From Halomonas sp. TD01 (GTDB lineage Bacteria > Pseudomonadota > Gammaproteobacteria > Pseudomonadales > Halomonadaceae), in NCBI RefSeq assembly GCF_923868895.1, contig NZ_OV350343.1:2046001-2110000 (forward strand): DNA of 64,000 bases, in the 5' to 3' direction. Numbering within the stretch: the first letter of the stretch is position 1; each line of letters starts with the position of its first letter. The position numbers and the translations under genes are program-made. The notes beneath the pieces were generated by a model that searched no databases, was not told where the DNA came from, and saw only the letters and a program-made list of their open reading frames with translations. Positions 53,903-62,887 of the stretch are shown piece after piece.

Positions 53903-54256
53903 ATGGGACGGTTAACTACTCACGTACTCGATACCGCCAAAGGACAGCCCGGTCAGGGGATCACTATTGACGTGTTTCGTTTGGCAGGGAACACGCGCGA
54001 ACACTTGTGCAGTGTCATCACCAACAGTGATGGTCGTTGTGATGCGCCTATTTTGGAAGGTGATGCCCTAACGGTAGGCGAGTATGAGCTGGTTTTCCAT
54101 GCAGGTGACTATTTACGCGCCCAAGGCATTGCTTCCCAAGAGCCGCGCTTTCTAGACGTAATTCCTTTACGTTTTGGCGTTGCGGATGCCAGCCAGCATT
54201 ACCATGTGCCGCTGCTGCTATCTCCTTACAGCTACTCCACCTACCGCGGTAGCTGA
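53903..54256 (+). CDS. uraH: 5-hydroxyisourate hydrolase
   Basis: Hydrolyses 5-hydroxyisourate to OHCU, the second step of urate breakdown. The 117-residue transthyretin-like protein has [16 protein letters not shown] at the start (catalytic His), a central RCDAPIL and the diagnostic C-terminal tetrapeptide YRGS. Ribosome site AAGGAG precedes the ATG. It is followed after 11 bp by puuD. Confidence 0.96.
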   Translation: MGRLTTHVLDTAKGQPGQGITIDVFRLAGNTREHLCSVITNSDGRCDAPILEGDALTVGEYELVFHAGDYLRAQGIASQEPRFLDVIPLRFGVADASQHYHVPLLLSPYSYSTYRGS

Positions 54257-54267
54257 GAGGGTCTGTT

Positions 54268-55467
54268 ATGCAAGCTTATATTATTGATTTTGTTAATTTA
54301 CTGCTTCGCTGGTTGCACGTTATCGCGGCTATTGCCTGGATCGGTGAGTCGATCTATTTTGTCATGCTGGATAACGGCTTAAGAACGCCGAAAGCAGCCG
54401 AAGATCGTGAAAAGGGCGTATTTGGAGAGATGTGGGCCGTGCATGGCGGCGGTTTCTACCATAACCAAAAGTATGCCACCGCGCCTGCCAAGCTGCCGAA
54501 TGACCTTCACTGGTCGTTCTGGAAAGCCTATACGACGTGGCTTTCGGGTTTTGCCCTGTTCGTTATTCTTTATATGGCAAACCCAGGCTTCTATCTAGTT
54601 AACCCCAACAGTAACTGGGCGTGGGCAGCCAGTATGACAGGCTGGCAAGCCAATCTTCTTGCGTTGGCTTTCTTGCTCGGTGGTTGGGTGGTCTACAACG
54701 AGCTATGTAAACGCATAAGCCCTAACATGAACCGTGATGGTCTTCTCAGCGTTGCAGTTGCGGTGATGATGATCGTGGTTGCTTATTTAAGCACCCAGAT
54801 GTTTACCGGGCGTGCCGCTTTCTTATTAACAGGGGCTGTGATGGCCACTGCCATGTCGGCCAACGTGTTCTTTTGGATTATTCCCGGCCAACGCCGCATG
54901 GTGAAAGCCATGAAGGCAGGCGAGACGCCTAACCCATTAGATGGCAAGCGGGGCAAGCAACGTTCGGTGCACAACACCTACTTTACGTTGCCGGTAGTGC
55001 TGTTGATGGTGAGTAACCACTACTCTTTCATCTACTCCCACGAGCTTTCCTGGGTAGTGATGGTGCTGTTTATTTTTGCCGGAGCCCTTATTAGGCAATT
55101 CTTTGTATTAATGCATGCAGGAAAAACGCAGCCTGCCTATCCTGCCGTTGGGATAGGGCTTATTCTATTAGCATTCTGGGTGGCAGCACCTAGCTCCAAT
55201 GCTGGTAATGCAAGCGCCGCGGGCGTGCCCAGCCAAGCTCAAATTTCGGGGTTAATTGATCAGCATTGTACTCAATGCCATGCTCGTAACCCTGAACATG
55301 CTGGTTTTTCAGCGCCGCCCGCAGGCTTCGCATTTGATACTTGGGATGAAATCCTGGGCCATCAGGCGCAAATCCAGCAAGTCGTCGCGAGTCGGTATAT
55401 GCCACTTGGCAATATCACCAACATGAGTGATGAAGAGCGCGATATCATTGCCGCGTGGGAGGAGTGA
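54268..55467 (+). CDS. puuD: Membrane urate hydroxylase with cytochrome c domain
   Basis: 399 residues. The first about 310 form eight or nine membrane helices (LLRWLHVIAAIAWIGESIYF, WVVMVLFIFAGALIRQFF), the DUF989 fold. A C-terminal cytochrome c domain carries one haem site, QHCTQCHARNPEHAG, with a Met in RYMPLGN. PuuD oxidises urate to 5-hydroxyisourate and passes electrons to the respiratory chain rather than to oxygen, unlike soluble uricase. It lies in the uraH-puuD-gntR operon. Confidence 0.94.
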   Translation: MQAYIIDFVNLLLRWLHVIAAIAWIGESIYFVMLDNGLRTPKAAEDREKGVFGEMWAVHGGGFYHNQKYATAPAKLPNDLHWSFWKAYTTWLSGFALFVILYMANPGFYLVNPNSNWAWAASMTGWQANLLALAFLLGGWVVYNELCKRISPNMNRDGLLSVAVAVMMIVVAYLSTQMFTGRAAFLLTGAVMATAMSANVFFWIIPGQRRMVKAMKAGETPNPLDGKRGKQRSVHNTYFTLPVVLLMVSNHYSFIYSHELSWVVMVLFIFAGALIRQFFVLMHAGKTQPAYPAVGIGLILLAFWVAAPSSNAGNASAAGVPSQAQISGLIDQHCTQCHARNPEHAGFSAPPAGFAFDTWDEILGHQAQIQQVVASRYMPLGNITNMSDEERDIIAAWEE

Positions 55468-55491
55468 TTAAAGTCGCAGACAGGAGACCCT

Positions 55492-56208
55492 ATGAGTGAT
55501 GCGCAGGCGGCGTTAAAGCAAAGACCCTCGGAAAAAGAAGGCGAGGAGCGTCACGAGTCAATCTATCGTGCGGTTAGCGACGCCATTGTAGAGCAGCGGC
55601 TAAAGCCGGGTGCTCGGCTGCGCGAAGACGCCTTGTCTGATGTCTTTGGCATCAGCCGTACCGGCATTCGTAAAATCTTGCAGCGCTTAGCGTTAGAGCA
55701 ATTAGTGACGCTCACGCCACGTCGTGGAGCCAGCGTGACACGGCCTACTGCCGAAGAGGCTAAGGATGTGTTCGACGCACGCCAGATGATTGAGTGTGGA
55801 CTAATGCCTGACGTGGCAAGGCGGATCGGAGAGAAAGAAGCCGCTGAACTGCGTGAGATGGCTCGCCAAGAACGTCAGGCGTTGCGCAATGGCCAGCAGA
55901 GCATCGCCATCCGTTTGTCTGCGGATTTTCATGTGCGCCTTGCCCAGCTTTCGGGTAACGCAACGCTGGCCGAGTTTGTTGAGCGGTTGTGTTCACGGTC
56001 ATCATTGATTTTGGCGGTTTACGGTCATCGCGGCCACTTAGGCTGTGAATCCCACGATCACGATGATTTGATCGGCTACCTGGAGGCGGGTAACGGCGAG
56101 CGAGCGAAAGCGTTTATGAGCCGCCATCTCAAAGCGATTGAAGCCTCACTTTCAATGGTTGAAGAAGAAGAGAATGTGCCAGACTTGCAGCAGATTTTTG
56201 GTGGTTAA
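55492..56208 (+). CDS. GntR/FadR-subfamily regulator of purine catabolism (predicted)
   Basis: 238 residues. The winged helix has RHESIYRAVSDAIVEQRLKPG, seen as IYRAVSDAIVEQRLKPGARL, and GISRTGIRKILQRLALEQLV. An FCD ligand domain follows, with possible metal ligands in HVRLAQLSGN and SRHLKAIEAS plus the acidic DARQMIECG. It ends the uraH-puuD operon, so it probably senses a purine intermediate and controls this cluster. TTGTATACAA-type sites occur before uraD/uraH, the racemase and puuE. The ligand is not known. Confidence 0.88.
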   Translation: MSDAQAALKQRPSEKEGEERHESIYRAVSDAIVEQRLKPGARLREDALSDVFGISRTGIRKILQRLALEQLVTLTPRRGASVTRPTAEEAKDVFDARQMIECGLMPDVARRIGEKEAAELREMARQERQALRNGQQSIAIRLSADFHVRLAQLSGNATLAEFVERLCSRSSLILAVYGHRGHLGCESHDHDDLIGYLEAGNGERAKAFMSRHLKAIEASLSMVEEEENVPDLQQIFGG

Positions 56209-56235
56209 GTCTATTCAGTGGTGAAAATAGGCAGT

Positions 56236-56269
56236 GAAAAAGCCCAGACCTGAAGGCCTGGGCTTTTTT
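56236..56269. terminator. Bidirectional terminator between gntR and the NCS1 gene
   Basis: AAAAAGCCCAG and CTGGGCTTTTT arms with one internal mismatch form a strong stem with A and T tracts on both sides. Genes converge here, so it can serve both. Confidence 0.9.
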
Positions 56270-56301
56270 GTGAAGGTAGGTAGTAAATGCTGTTTGAGTG
56301 T

Positions 56302-57768
56302 TTATACCGCAGGAGCGGGCGCAGTCTTAAACTGGCGCATTAAGCCAAAGTAGAATAGCCCTCCTAACCCCGCGCCAAGCAGCCAGCCATAACCGCCAAG
56401 GCTTTCGAACGCGGGCACGACGACCGTAGAAAGCGAGAACAGCGCTGCACCGCTGAAGGCAATCAGTGCGCGGGTATTCCAGCCTTTTACGTAATAGTAG
56501 GCGCTACTGGGAGCGGAGGAGAACAACTCTTGCATATTGAGCTCCTGGCGCTTAATGAGATAGTAGTCCACCACGATAATACCGTAGAACGGCGCAACGA
56601 TTGCACCCAGGGTATTCACAAAGCCAGGCACGCCGATTTGGCTAATCACTGAGATCCACAGCGCGCCCACAAAGAAGGCAATCACTGCGGTAATCAGGCC
56701 TCCCATTTTAAAACTGATTTTGCTGGGAAACAGGTTGGCAAGGTCGTAAGCCGGGGGGATGAAGTTAGCCACCAGGTTAATGCCTACCGTCGCGGCAAAG
56801 AACGTGAGTGCGGCCACAATGGTCAATGGCAGAGAGTCAACGCGTTCAACAATATCAGCGGGGTTGGTCAGTGCATCCCCAAACAGCACCAATGTTCCGG
56901 CAGTGATGATCAGCGCAATAAATGAGAAAAACGCGACGTTCAGTGGCAGGCCGAGCAAGTTGCCAAGCTTCATTTGGCGCTCTGTTTTCACAAAACGGGT
57001 GAAATCACCAAAGTTAATCACTACCGCCGCAAAATAGGCCACCATGGTGCCAACAATCGCCAGGAACGCGCCAAGGCTGCTGCCACTGTACTCACCGCTG
57101 CCGCTAAAAATAGTGCTCACTGCGGGAAGTAGTTCGCTGCCTGCCTGGAACCACACAATGATCATGAGTACGACCATCACTAGGTAAACCAGCGGGCCTG
57201 CCCAGTTTAGAAAGTGCTTGATGCGCTCAATGCCTTGCCAGAAAATGGCGATTTGAAATAACCAGACGATAATGAACGACACCCAGGCAACGCCTGATAG
57301 GCCTAGAAAAGTGCTGCCATTGCCTGCCCCGAAAAGTGCCGTGATGAGCAGCGCCACAGCCGTCGATGCAAAGTAGGTCTGTACGCCATACCAAAAAATG
57401 CCAACGATGGCGCGTAACATCGCTGGCAAGTTAGCCCCTCGCACTCCCATGCTGGCGCGAACCATAACAGGAAAAGGGATGCCGTATTTGACGCTTGGTT
57501 TACCGGTCAGGTTAACCAAAAACATAACAATGACGCCGGCCAGAATGATCGCGGTCATGACCGCCCAGCCATTCAGTCCATAGGACAGGAACAGTGACGC
57601 CGCTAGGGTGTAGCCAAACAGGCTTTGAATATCGTTCGACCACACGTTGAAGATTTCAAACGCTCCCCAGTTACGGTCTTGGGGTTTTAAGGGCGCAAGA
57701 TCTTCATTGTAAAGGGTGGGGTCAATGTGCTGTATGTCGAGCTCACTGTCAGACGGTTTATTCATCAT
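56302..57768 (-). CDS. NCS1-family nucleobase/allantoin permease A
   Basis: 488 residues from the ATG at 57768 (an adjacent ATG at 57765 is possible). About 12 helices. Family residues: NWGAFEIFNVWSNDIQSLFGY near the N-terminus (given in part as NWGAFEIFNVW), GKPSVKYGIPFPVMVRASMG, and IIVVDYYLIKRQELN. NCS1 proteins carry nucleobases, hydantoins or allantoin with sodium or protons. Beside uraH-puuD and puuE, allantoin or a purine is the likely cargo, but this cannot be told from sequence. Confidence 0.88.
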   Translation of the reverse strand: MMNKPSDSELDIQHIDPTLYNEDLAPLKPQDRNWGAFEIFNVWSNDIQSLFGYTLAASLFLSYGLNGWAVMTAIILAGVIVMFLVNLTGKPSVKYGIPFPVMVRASMGVRGANLPAMLRAIVGIFWYGVQTYFASTAVALLITALFGAGNGSTFLGLSGVAWVSFIIVWLFQIAIFWQGIERIKHFLNWAGPLVYLVMVVLMIIVWFQAGSELLPAVSTIFSGSGEYSGSSLGAFLAIVGTMVAYFAAVVINFGDFTRFVKTERQMKLGNLLGLPLNVAFFSFIALIITAGTLVLFGDALTNPADIVERVDSLPLTIVAALTFFAATVGINLVANFIPPAYDLANLFPSKISFKMGGLITAVIAFFVGALWISVISQIGVPGFVNTLGAIVAPFYGIIVVDYYLIKRQELNMQELFSSAPSSAYYYVKGWNTRALIAFSGAALFSLSTVVVPAFESLGGYGWLLGAGLGGLFYFGLMRQFKTAPAPAV

Positions 57769-57831
57769 CAATGCTCTCTTGTCGAAATGTGTGCCTGCCA
57801 CACATAGTGGGCAGGCAGGTACAAGGCATAT

Positions 57832-59202
57832 TTACTGAGTGAAACGCTGGCAGGCAGACCAATGTTTCATCAGTAGGTAGTAGGTCAGCCCTGCGGGTAT
57901 CAGGCTTGCGTACCAAGAGATTGAAGAGAATGTCAGCGCGGCAATAATGCCCACCACTGTAGCAATTAAGGCGGCAATGTTGAGCCCCTGATAAGGGCCG
58001 GAAGGGTCGTAAAGCTTGCTGATATCTAACGTGCGGCGGCGGATGATGTAGTAATCCACAACGAGAATGGCAAAGATAGGACCAAGGAACGCCGAATACG
58101 TTTGTACGAAGAGTTGTAGGCCAGCAGCCGACTCAGGCTGAACAAGCTTCCAAGGGAAGGTGGCAAATGCCAGTAACCCAACAATAATAGTAGCGACCGG
58201 AAATTTAAGTTTGAATACGTCCATCAATATGTAGGTGGGTGGCACCACGTTGTTAAGCACGTTGGTGGTTACCTGCGCAAAAGCGATGAATAGCAGCGTG
58301 GTCATTAGTAGTGGCGTGTTGTCCACGGCGTTCGCAAATACTTGGATGGGGTCTGCTGTGCCCGTTGCCTCTGACACCATGTAGCCAATCAAGCCCATAA
58401 ACAGCGTACACGGCAAAATCGACATGGCGTAAATGGTGGTTAACAGGCTCTGTTTGGTACCTTTCTTATGCTCTCGTGAATAGTCACTGACATTGAGCAT
58501 CATGGTGCTGTAGATGCCCAGGAACAGCATGGTGGCACTCCAGAACGGCAAGCCCCAAGAGCCTTCCATGGTCAAAATGCTGGCCGACAGTTCATCGCCG
58601 TAGCGTTGTACTGTGGCGTAAAACATATACATCAGCGAAAGCAAAATAAAGACGCTGCCGATATTCTCAAGCCATTTAATGCCCTGAAAGCCCAGCACCG
58701 ACAAACCAATCTGCAGAAATTGGAAGGTAATAAAGTAGAAAATTAAATTATCGAAGCCGAACAACGTGGCAGACACCATATTCAGTGCACCTGCGCCAAT
58801 CCAGCTTTGAAAGCCATACCACACTACCGCAGGCACAGCCCTTACAAGACCAGGAATACGGGTGCCGGTAAAGCCGAAGGCACTACGTGCCTGCACCATA
58901 AAAGGAATGCCATATTTGTAGCCAGCTGCACCGTTAATCGCTAGTGCAATGCCGATTACAAAGCAGCCAATCGCAATAGCTAGTGTGGCTTGCAGTAGGT
59001 TTAAGGTGCCCACCACGCTTGAACCCATGGCGAAGGTGCCAATTGAGACACACCCACCAAACCAGGCTAAAAAGTAGGAGGTTCGCCCCATAATTCGCGT
59101 GCTTTGCGGTGCTAAGCTTTCAGCGCCTGGTGCTTTGCTGTCTGTTGCGACGTTCGCATCAGACGATTCTTCTGACGTAAGAATCGGGTTGGAGTTGCTC
59201 AT
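57832..59202 (-). CDS. NCS1-family permease B
   Basis: 456 residues, about 12 helices, with a hydrophilic N-terminus of 35 residues. It has YKYGIPFMVQARSAFGFTG, IPGLVRAVPAVVWYGFQSWIG and ILVVDYYIIRRRTLDISKLY (partly shown), all NCS1 features. It is only moderately similar to permease A next to it, 63 bp downstream, so the two probably have different cargo. Probably co-transcribed. Confidence 0.88.
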   Translation of the reverse strand: MSNSNPILTSEESSDANVATDSKAPGAESLAPQSTRIMGRTSYFLAWFGGCVSIGTFAMGSSVVGTLNLLQATLAIAIGCFVIGIALAINGAAGYKYGIPFMVQARSAFGFTGTRIPGLVRAVPAVVWYGFQSWIGAGALNMVSATLFGFDNLIFYFITFQFLQIGLSVLGFQGIKWLENIGSVFILLSLMYMFYATVQRYGDELSASILTMEGSWGLPFWSATMLFLGIYSTMMLNVSDYSREHKKGTKQSLLTTIYAMSILPCTLFMGLIGYMVSEATGTADPIQVFANAVDNTPLLMTTLLFIAFAQVTTNVLNNVVPPTYILMDVFKLKFPVATIIVGLLAFATFPWKLVQPESAAGLQLFVQTYSAFLGPIFAILVVDYYIIRRRTLDISKLYDPSGPYQGLNIAALIATVVGIIAALTFSSISWYASLIPAGLTYYLLMKHWSACQRFTQ

Positions 59203-59372
59203 GTTTCCGTCCTCGCAAGATTATCGGTGTTATTGGCAGCTTGAGCGCATTACGCGCTCAAGGGATGCTTGCGGCATGGCGTGCTAACGGGAATGCAGTT
59301 ATTTTTTGAGGTTATTGTTTTTAGGGTGTGTCTTTAAGGTCAGGATTATTAGTGTGTTTTTTTAAGTTATGT

Positions 59373-60128
59373 TTACCTTGGTGAGGGGAGTTTGAGGTCG
59401 GAGAGTGCAGAGAACTTGCCGGTAAATGCCTTCGGGCGGGGGTAGTCCAGGTCACCGTGTTTGCTGGTGTGGAGACCTAGGCTAACCAAGGATTCCGCAA
59501 GCTTTAATGCAGCGCTAACGCCCTCTATCACCGGTACGCCAACCTCACGGCTGATCTCTTCAGTTAAGTTCGCCATTCCGCCACACCCTAAAACGATGGC
59601 ACCAATGCCGTCTTCATCGCGGGCACGGCAGCACTCTTCAACAATGCGGGTAAAGGCGGCATCAGGGTGATGTTCAAGATCGAGAACCGGAATTTCTGCA
59701 GCGCGAATGCGGCGGCAGTGGTGGCGGAACCCATACTGTTCGAGCAAGTGTTCTGCAATAATGCCGGTACGCCCTAACGTCGTTACAATTGAGAAGCGGG
59801 TACTGACGAGCGTGGCCAGATGAAAGGCTGCTTCCGCAATGCCAATGACTGGCGCACGGGTTAGCTCTCGGGCTGCTAATAAGCCTGGATCGCCAAAGCA
59901 GGCAACCACGTAAGCATCGATGCCACCTTCGCGTTCACCTTTAAGAACTTCTTCGGCAACGCCTACTGCGCTAATGGCCTCGTCGAAATGACTCTCGATG
60001 GATACTGGCCCCGCATCGGGCTGGGTGGCGGTAACGGTTGTCGATGCCGCTGCCTGTCGCTGGGCGGCCTGATGAATGGCAGCCGTCATAGAGGCTGTTG
60101 TGTTTGGATTGATAATGCGGATATGCAT
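59373..60128 (-). CDS. Asp/Glu/hydantoin racemase family, probable allantoin racemase
   Basis: 251 residues from the ATG at 60128 (MHIRIINPNTT). The two catalytic cysteines are visible in VVACFGDPGLLAARE and VLGCGGMANL. INPNTTASMT at the start is typical of the HyuE/HpxA group. Allantoin racemase converts between R- and S-allantoin, which fits a cluster with PuuE. It is divergent from puuE. A TTGTATACGA site lies 36 bp upstream. Hydantoin racemase is the alternative. Confidence 0.82.
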   Translation of the reverse strand: MHIRIINPNTTASMTAAIHQAAQRQAAASTTVTATQPDAGPVSIESHFDEAISAVGVAEEVLKGEREGGIDAYVVACFGDPGLLAARELTRAPVIGIAEAAFHLATLVSTRFSIVTTLGRTGIIAEHLLEQYGFRHHCRRIRAAEIPVLDLEHHPDAAFTRIVEECCRARDEDGIGAIVLGCGGMANLTEEISREVGVPVIEGVSAALKLAESLVSLGLHTSKHGDLDYPRPKAFTGKFSALSDLKLPSPR

Positions 60129-60163
60129 GTTGAATCGCTCGCTGGTAGACAAAGTTGAGCATC

Positions 60164-60173
60164 TTGTATACGA
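60164..60173. promoter_or_regulatory. GntR-type operator candidate before the racemase
   Basis: TTGTATACGA differs by one base from TTGTATACAA. Located 36 bp upstream of the racemase ATG, between it and puuE. Confidence 0.45.
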
Positions 60174-60345
60174 AAATAGGGCGGTTTTGCGTGGATCGCA
60201 AGCCTTTTTACGTTGTTTAAATGTAGGTACGGCTTGACCAGGTGTTCAAGTTTCAACAGGTTAGCGTCTTGCTTGTTTTAAAATGCTAATCATCTCAGCT
60301 AATTAAGCGGCTGTTGGATTGCGGTTGTTCTATAAAGGCGCTATT

Positions 60346-60355
60346 TTGTATACAA
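60346..60355. promoter_or_regulatory. GntR-type operator candidate before puuE
   Basis: Perfect 10-bp palindrome TTGTATACAA, 66 bp before the puuE ATG. It is the strongest of the three related sites in the purine cluster. Confidence 0.55.
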
Positions 60356-60421
60356 TTATTTCCTGTATTGTAGATCTTTAATACCAATAAAATGCTCTGC
60401 AACCACTAAAGGAGCCGTTGA

Positions 60422-61369
60422 ATGTCCCATTCATCTGATCGACCATCGAATGCTTATCCTCGTGACCTGACGGGTTATGGCCGCACCCCCCCTCATGCCA
60501 ACTGGCCAGGCAACGCTAAGATTGCTGTTCAGTTTGTGTTGAATTACGAAGAAGGCGGGGAGAACTGCGTACTTCACGGTGACTCAGGGTCAGAGCAGTT
60601 TTTGTCTGAGATTATTGGCGCGGCCAGCTATCCAGATCGCCATCTAAGTATGGAATCGATCTATGAATATGGTTCTAGAGCTGGCGTTTGGCGGATTCTG
60701 CGGGAGTTCGAAAAGCGTGACTTGCCGCTGACGGTATTTGGTGTGGCAATGGCATTAGAACGTAATCCTGATGTCGCCCAAGCGTTTAAAGAACTGGGTC
60801 ACGAAATTGCCTGTCACGGCTATCGCTGGATCCATTACCAAGAAGTCTCCGAGCATGTCGAGCGAGAGCATTTGCAGAAAGCCGTGGACATCTTCCAGCG
60901 CCTTTACGGTGAAAAGCCTGAGGGGTGGTATACCGGGCGCGATAGCCCGAATACGCGGCGGCTGATTCTGGAGGAAGGCGGCTTCCTTTACGATAGCGAC
61001 TATTACGGTGACGATCTGCCGTTTTGGACCTCTGTGACCGATAGCCAAGGTAGTGAGCATAATCATCTCATCGTGCCTTATACCCTAGATACTAACGATA
61101 TGCGCTTTGCTGCCCCGCAAGGATTTAATACGGCGGATCACTTCTTTACCTATCTGCGAGATGCCTTCGATGTGCTTTACGCTGAGGGAGATGAGTCGCC
61201 CAAAATGCTCTCTATTGGCATGCACTGTCGACTGCTAGGACGTCCTGGACGTTTCCGTGCTCTGCAGCGCTTTTTAGACCATATCGAGGCTCATGACCGC
61301 GTATGGGTAGCTCGTCGTGTGGATATTGCTCGCCATTGGGCAGAACACCATCCCGCTCCAACCCGCTGA
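60422..61369 (+). CDS. puuE: Allantoinase PuuE (polysaccharide-deacetylase type)
   Basis: Hydrolyses allantoin to allantoate without the metal-dependent amidohydrolase fold. It has 315 residues. The NodB-like fold shows VNYEEGGENCVLHGD (as LNYEEGGENCVLHGD), YEYGSRAGVWRILREF, GHEIACHGYRWIHY and GWYTGRDSPNTRRL. The deacetylase-like Asp-His pattern is degenerate, as in known PuuE proteins. It starts an apparent puuE-allE-allA operon. Confidence 0.95.
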   Translation: MSHSSDRPSNAYPRDLTGYGRTPPHANWPGNAKIAVQFVLNYEEGGENCVLHGDSGSEQFLSEIIGAASYPDRHLSMESIYEYGSRAGVWRILREFEKRDLPLTVFGVAMALERNPDVAQAFKELGHEIACHGYRWIHYQEVSEHVEREHLQKAVDIFQRLYGEKPEGWYTGRDSPNTRRLILEEGGFLYDSDYYGDDLPFWTSVTDSQGSEHNHLIVPYTLDTNDMRFAAPQGFNTADHFFTYLRDAFDVLYAEGDESPKMLSIGMHCRLLGRPGRFRALQRFLDHIEAHDRVWVARRVDIARHWAEHHPAPTR

Positions 61370-61380
61370 AAGGCAAAATA

Positions 61381-62205
61381 ATGAATAAATCTCCTTACTA
61401 CGCCCCTACGGGGGGGCACCCGCCGCAAACCCAGCTAACCGCTGATCGTGCCGTATTCACAGAAGCGTATGCGTTAATTCCCAAAGGCGTGATGCGGGAT
61501 ATTGTCACTAGCAACCTGCCTTTCTGGGAAGGCACTCGATTATGGGTGCTGGCGCGTCCGCTTTCTGGTTTTGCTGAAACGTTCTCTCAATACATCATGG
61601 AAGTTCAGCCTGAGGGCGGCAGCGAAAAGCCGGAGCTAGACCCCAAAGCCGAAGGCGTGCTGTTCATTGTGGAAGGCGAGTTAACGCTTACTCTGGCGGG
61701 CGAGCGCCACACGATGCGCCACGGTGGCTATGCATTTATCCCTCCAGGTAGCCACTGGCAAGTGCGCAATGAGTCGTCTTCTCCTGTGCGTTTTCACTGG
61801 ATTCGCAAGGCGTATGAGTTTGTGGAAGGGCTAGACGTACCGAAGGCCTTTGTCACCAATGAGCAAGACATTGCCCCACTCGAAATGCCGGGAACCGAAG
61901 GCCGCTGGGCAACCACGCGCTTCGTCGACCCTGCTGATGTGCGCCATGACATGCACGTCAATATCGTGACTTTCCAGCCGGGCGGCGTAATTCCCTTTGA
62001 CGAAACCCATGTAATGGAGCACGGGCTTTATGTGTTGGAAGGGAAAGCTGTGTATCACCTTAATCAGCAATGGGTTGAGGTAGAGGCTGGTGACTTTATG
62101 TGGCTACGCGCATTCTGCCCCCAGGCGTGTTACGCCGGCGGCCCAGGGCCATTCCGTTACTTATTGTACAAAGACGTCAATCGCCACGCCGCACTTAAGC
62201 TCTAA
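61381..62205 (+). CDS. allE: (S)-ureidoglycine aminohydrolase, bicupin
   Basis: Releases ammonia from S-ureidoglycine to give S-ureidoglycolate. It has 274 residues from the ATG at 61381, 11 bp after puuE; an in-frame start at 61303 would lie inside puuE. Two cupin halves are visible: GVLFIVEGELTLTLAGERHTM with GGYAFIPPGSHWQVRN, and HVMEHGLYVLEGKAVYHLN with EAGDFMWLRAFCPQACYAG. The manganese-site His/Glu set lies in the second half. The enzyme making its substrate (allantoate amidohydrolase) is not in the window. Confidence 0.94.
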   Translation: MNKSPYYAPTGGHPPQTQLTADRAVFTEAYALIPKGVMRDIVTSNLPFWEGTRLWVLARPLSGFAETFSQYIMEVQPEGGSEKPELDPKAEGVLFIVEGELTLTLAGERHTMRHGGYAFIPPGSHWQVRNESSSPVRFHWIRKAYEFVEGLDVPKAFVTNEQDIAPLEMPGTEGRWATTRFVDPADVRHDMHVNIVTFQPGGVIPFDETHVMEHGLYVLEGKAVYHLNQQWVEVEAGDFMWLRAFCPQACYAGGPGPFRYLLYKDVNRHAALKL

Positions 62206-62210
62206 CGTTG

Positions 62211-62246
62211 AGTTCTGGTATTTAAGTTCTGGTATTTAAGTTCTGG
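62211..62246 (+). repeat. Short tandem repeat between allE and allA
   Basis: A 14-bp unit AGTTCTGGTATTTA occurs twice (62211-62224, 62225-62238), followed by a partial copy to 62246. Repeat number could vary by slippage. Confidence 0.8.
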
Positions 62247-62303
62247 CGTTGGCTGCTTCGCTGTGTGCTTACTCGGCGAAGCAGACTATTTTAGGATTTT
62301 ATA

Positions 62304-62795
62304 ATGATTAAACTGATAGCCGAACCGCTAACAGCCGAGGCGTTTGCGCCTTTTGGCGATGTGATTGATGCCCGCACGTCAGCGTCGTTTCCCATTAATG
62401 CAGGTCGTACCCAGCGTCACCACGACCTAGCACGTGTAGAAACGCTAGGTGACAACGCCCATACGCTGATTAATATTTTTGTCAGCCAGCCGATTACGTT
62501 ACCGTTGGAATTAACTTTTTTAGAGCGCCACCCTCAGGGTAGCCAGGCCTTTATGCCGCTACATCAAGAGCGCTTTATTGTGGTGGTAGCCCCCCCTGGA
62601 GACACAATTGACGCAGCGAATGTCCGCGCTTTTGTCACTGATGGTCGTCAGGGCGTCAATTACCGTGCAGGTACTTGGCACGCTATTCAGTCGGTGCTTG
62701 AGCGTGAGGGCGAGTTTTTAGTGGTGGATAGGGGAGGTGATGGCAATAACTGCGATGAGTACTCGCTTGATATTACCGTTACTCTAGGCGAATAA
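62304..62795 (+). CDS. allA: Ureidoglycolate lyase
   Basis: Splits S-ureidoglycolate to glyoxylate and urea. It has 163 residues. Family signatures: LTAEAFAPFGDVIDA, HHDLARVE, ERHPQGSQAFMPL, VNYRAGTWHA (catalytic region) and FLVVDRGGDGNNCDEY. Its product glyoxylate is also made by the glycolate oxidase encoded at 44795-48693. The HTH-GST gene follows 92 bp later. Confidence 0.95.
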   Translation: MIKLIAEPLTAEAFAPFGDVIDARTSASFPINAGRTQRHHDLARVETLGDNAHTLINIFVSQPITLPLELTFLERHPQGSQAFMPLHQERFIVVVAPPGDTIDAANVRAFVTDGRQGVNYRAGTWHAIQSVLEREGEFLVVDRGGDGNNCDEYSLDITVTLGE

Positions 62796-62887
62796 CTTGC
62801 GCTAACAGCATACGGTTGTCATCTTGCTCAGGTTAGCTTTTGACTGAACGAGAAAAATAGAGCGCACATTGCGCGTAGGAGACCAGC

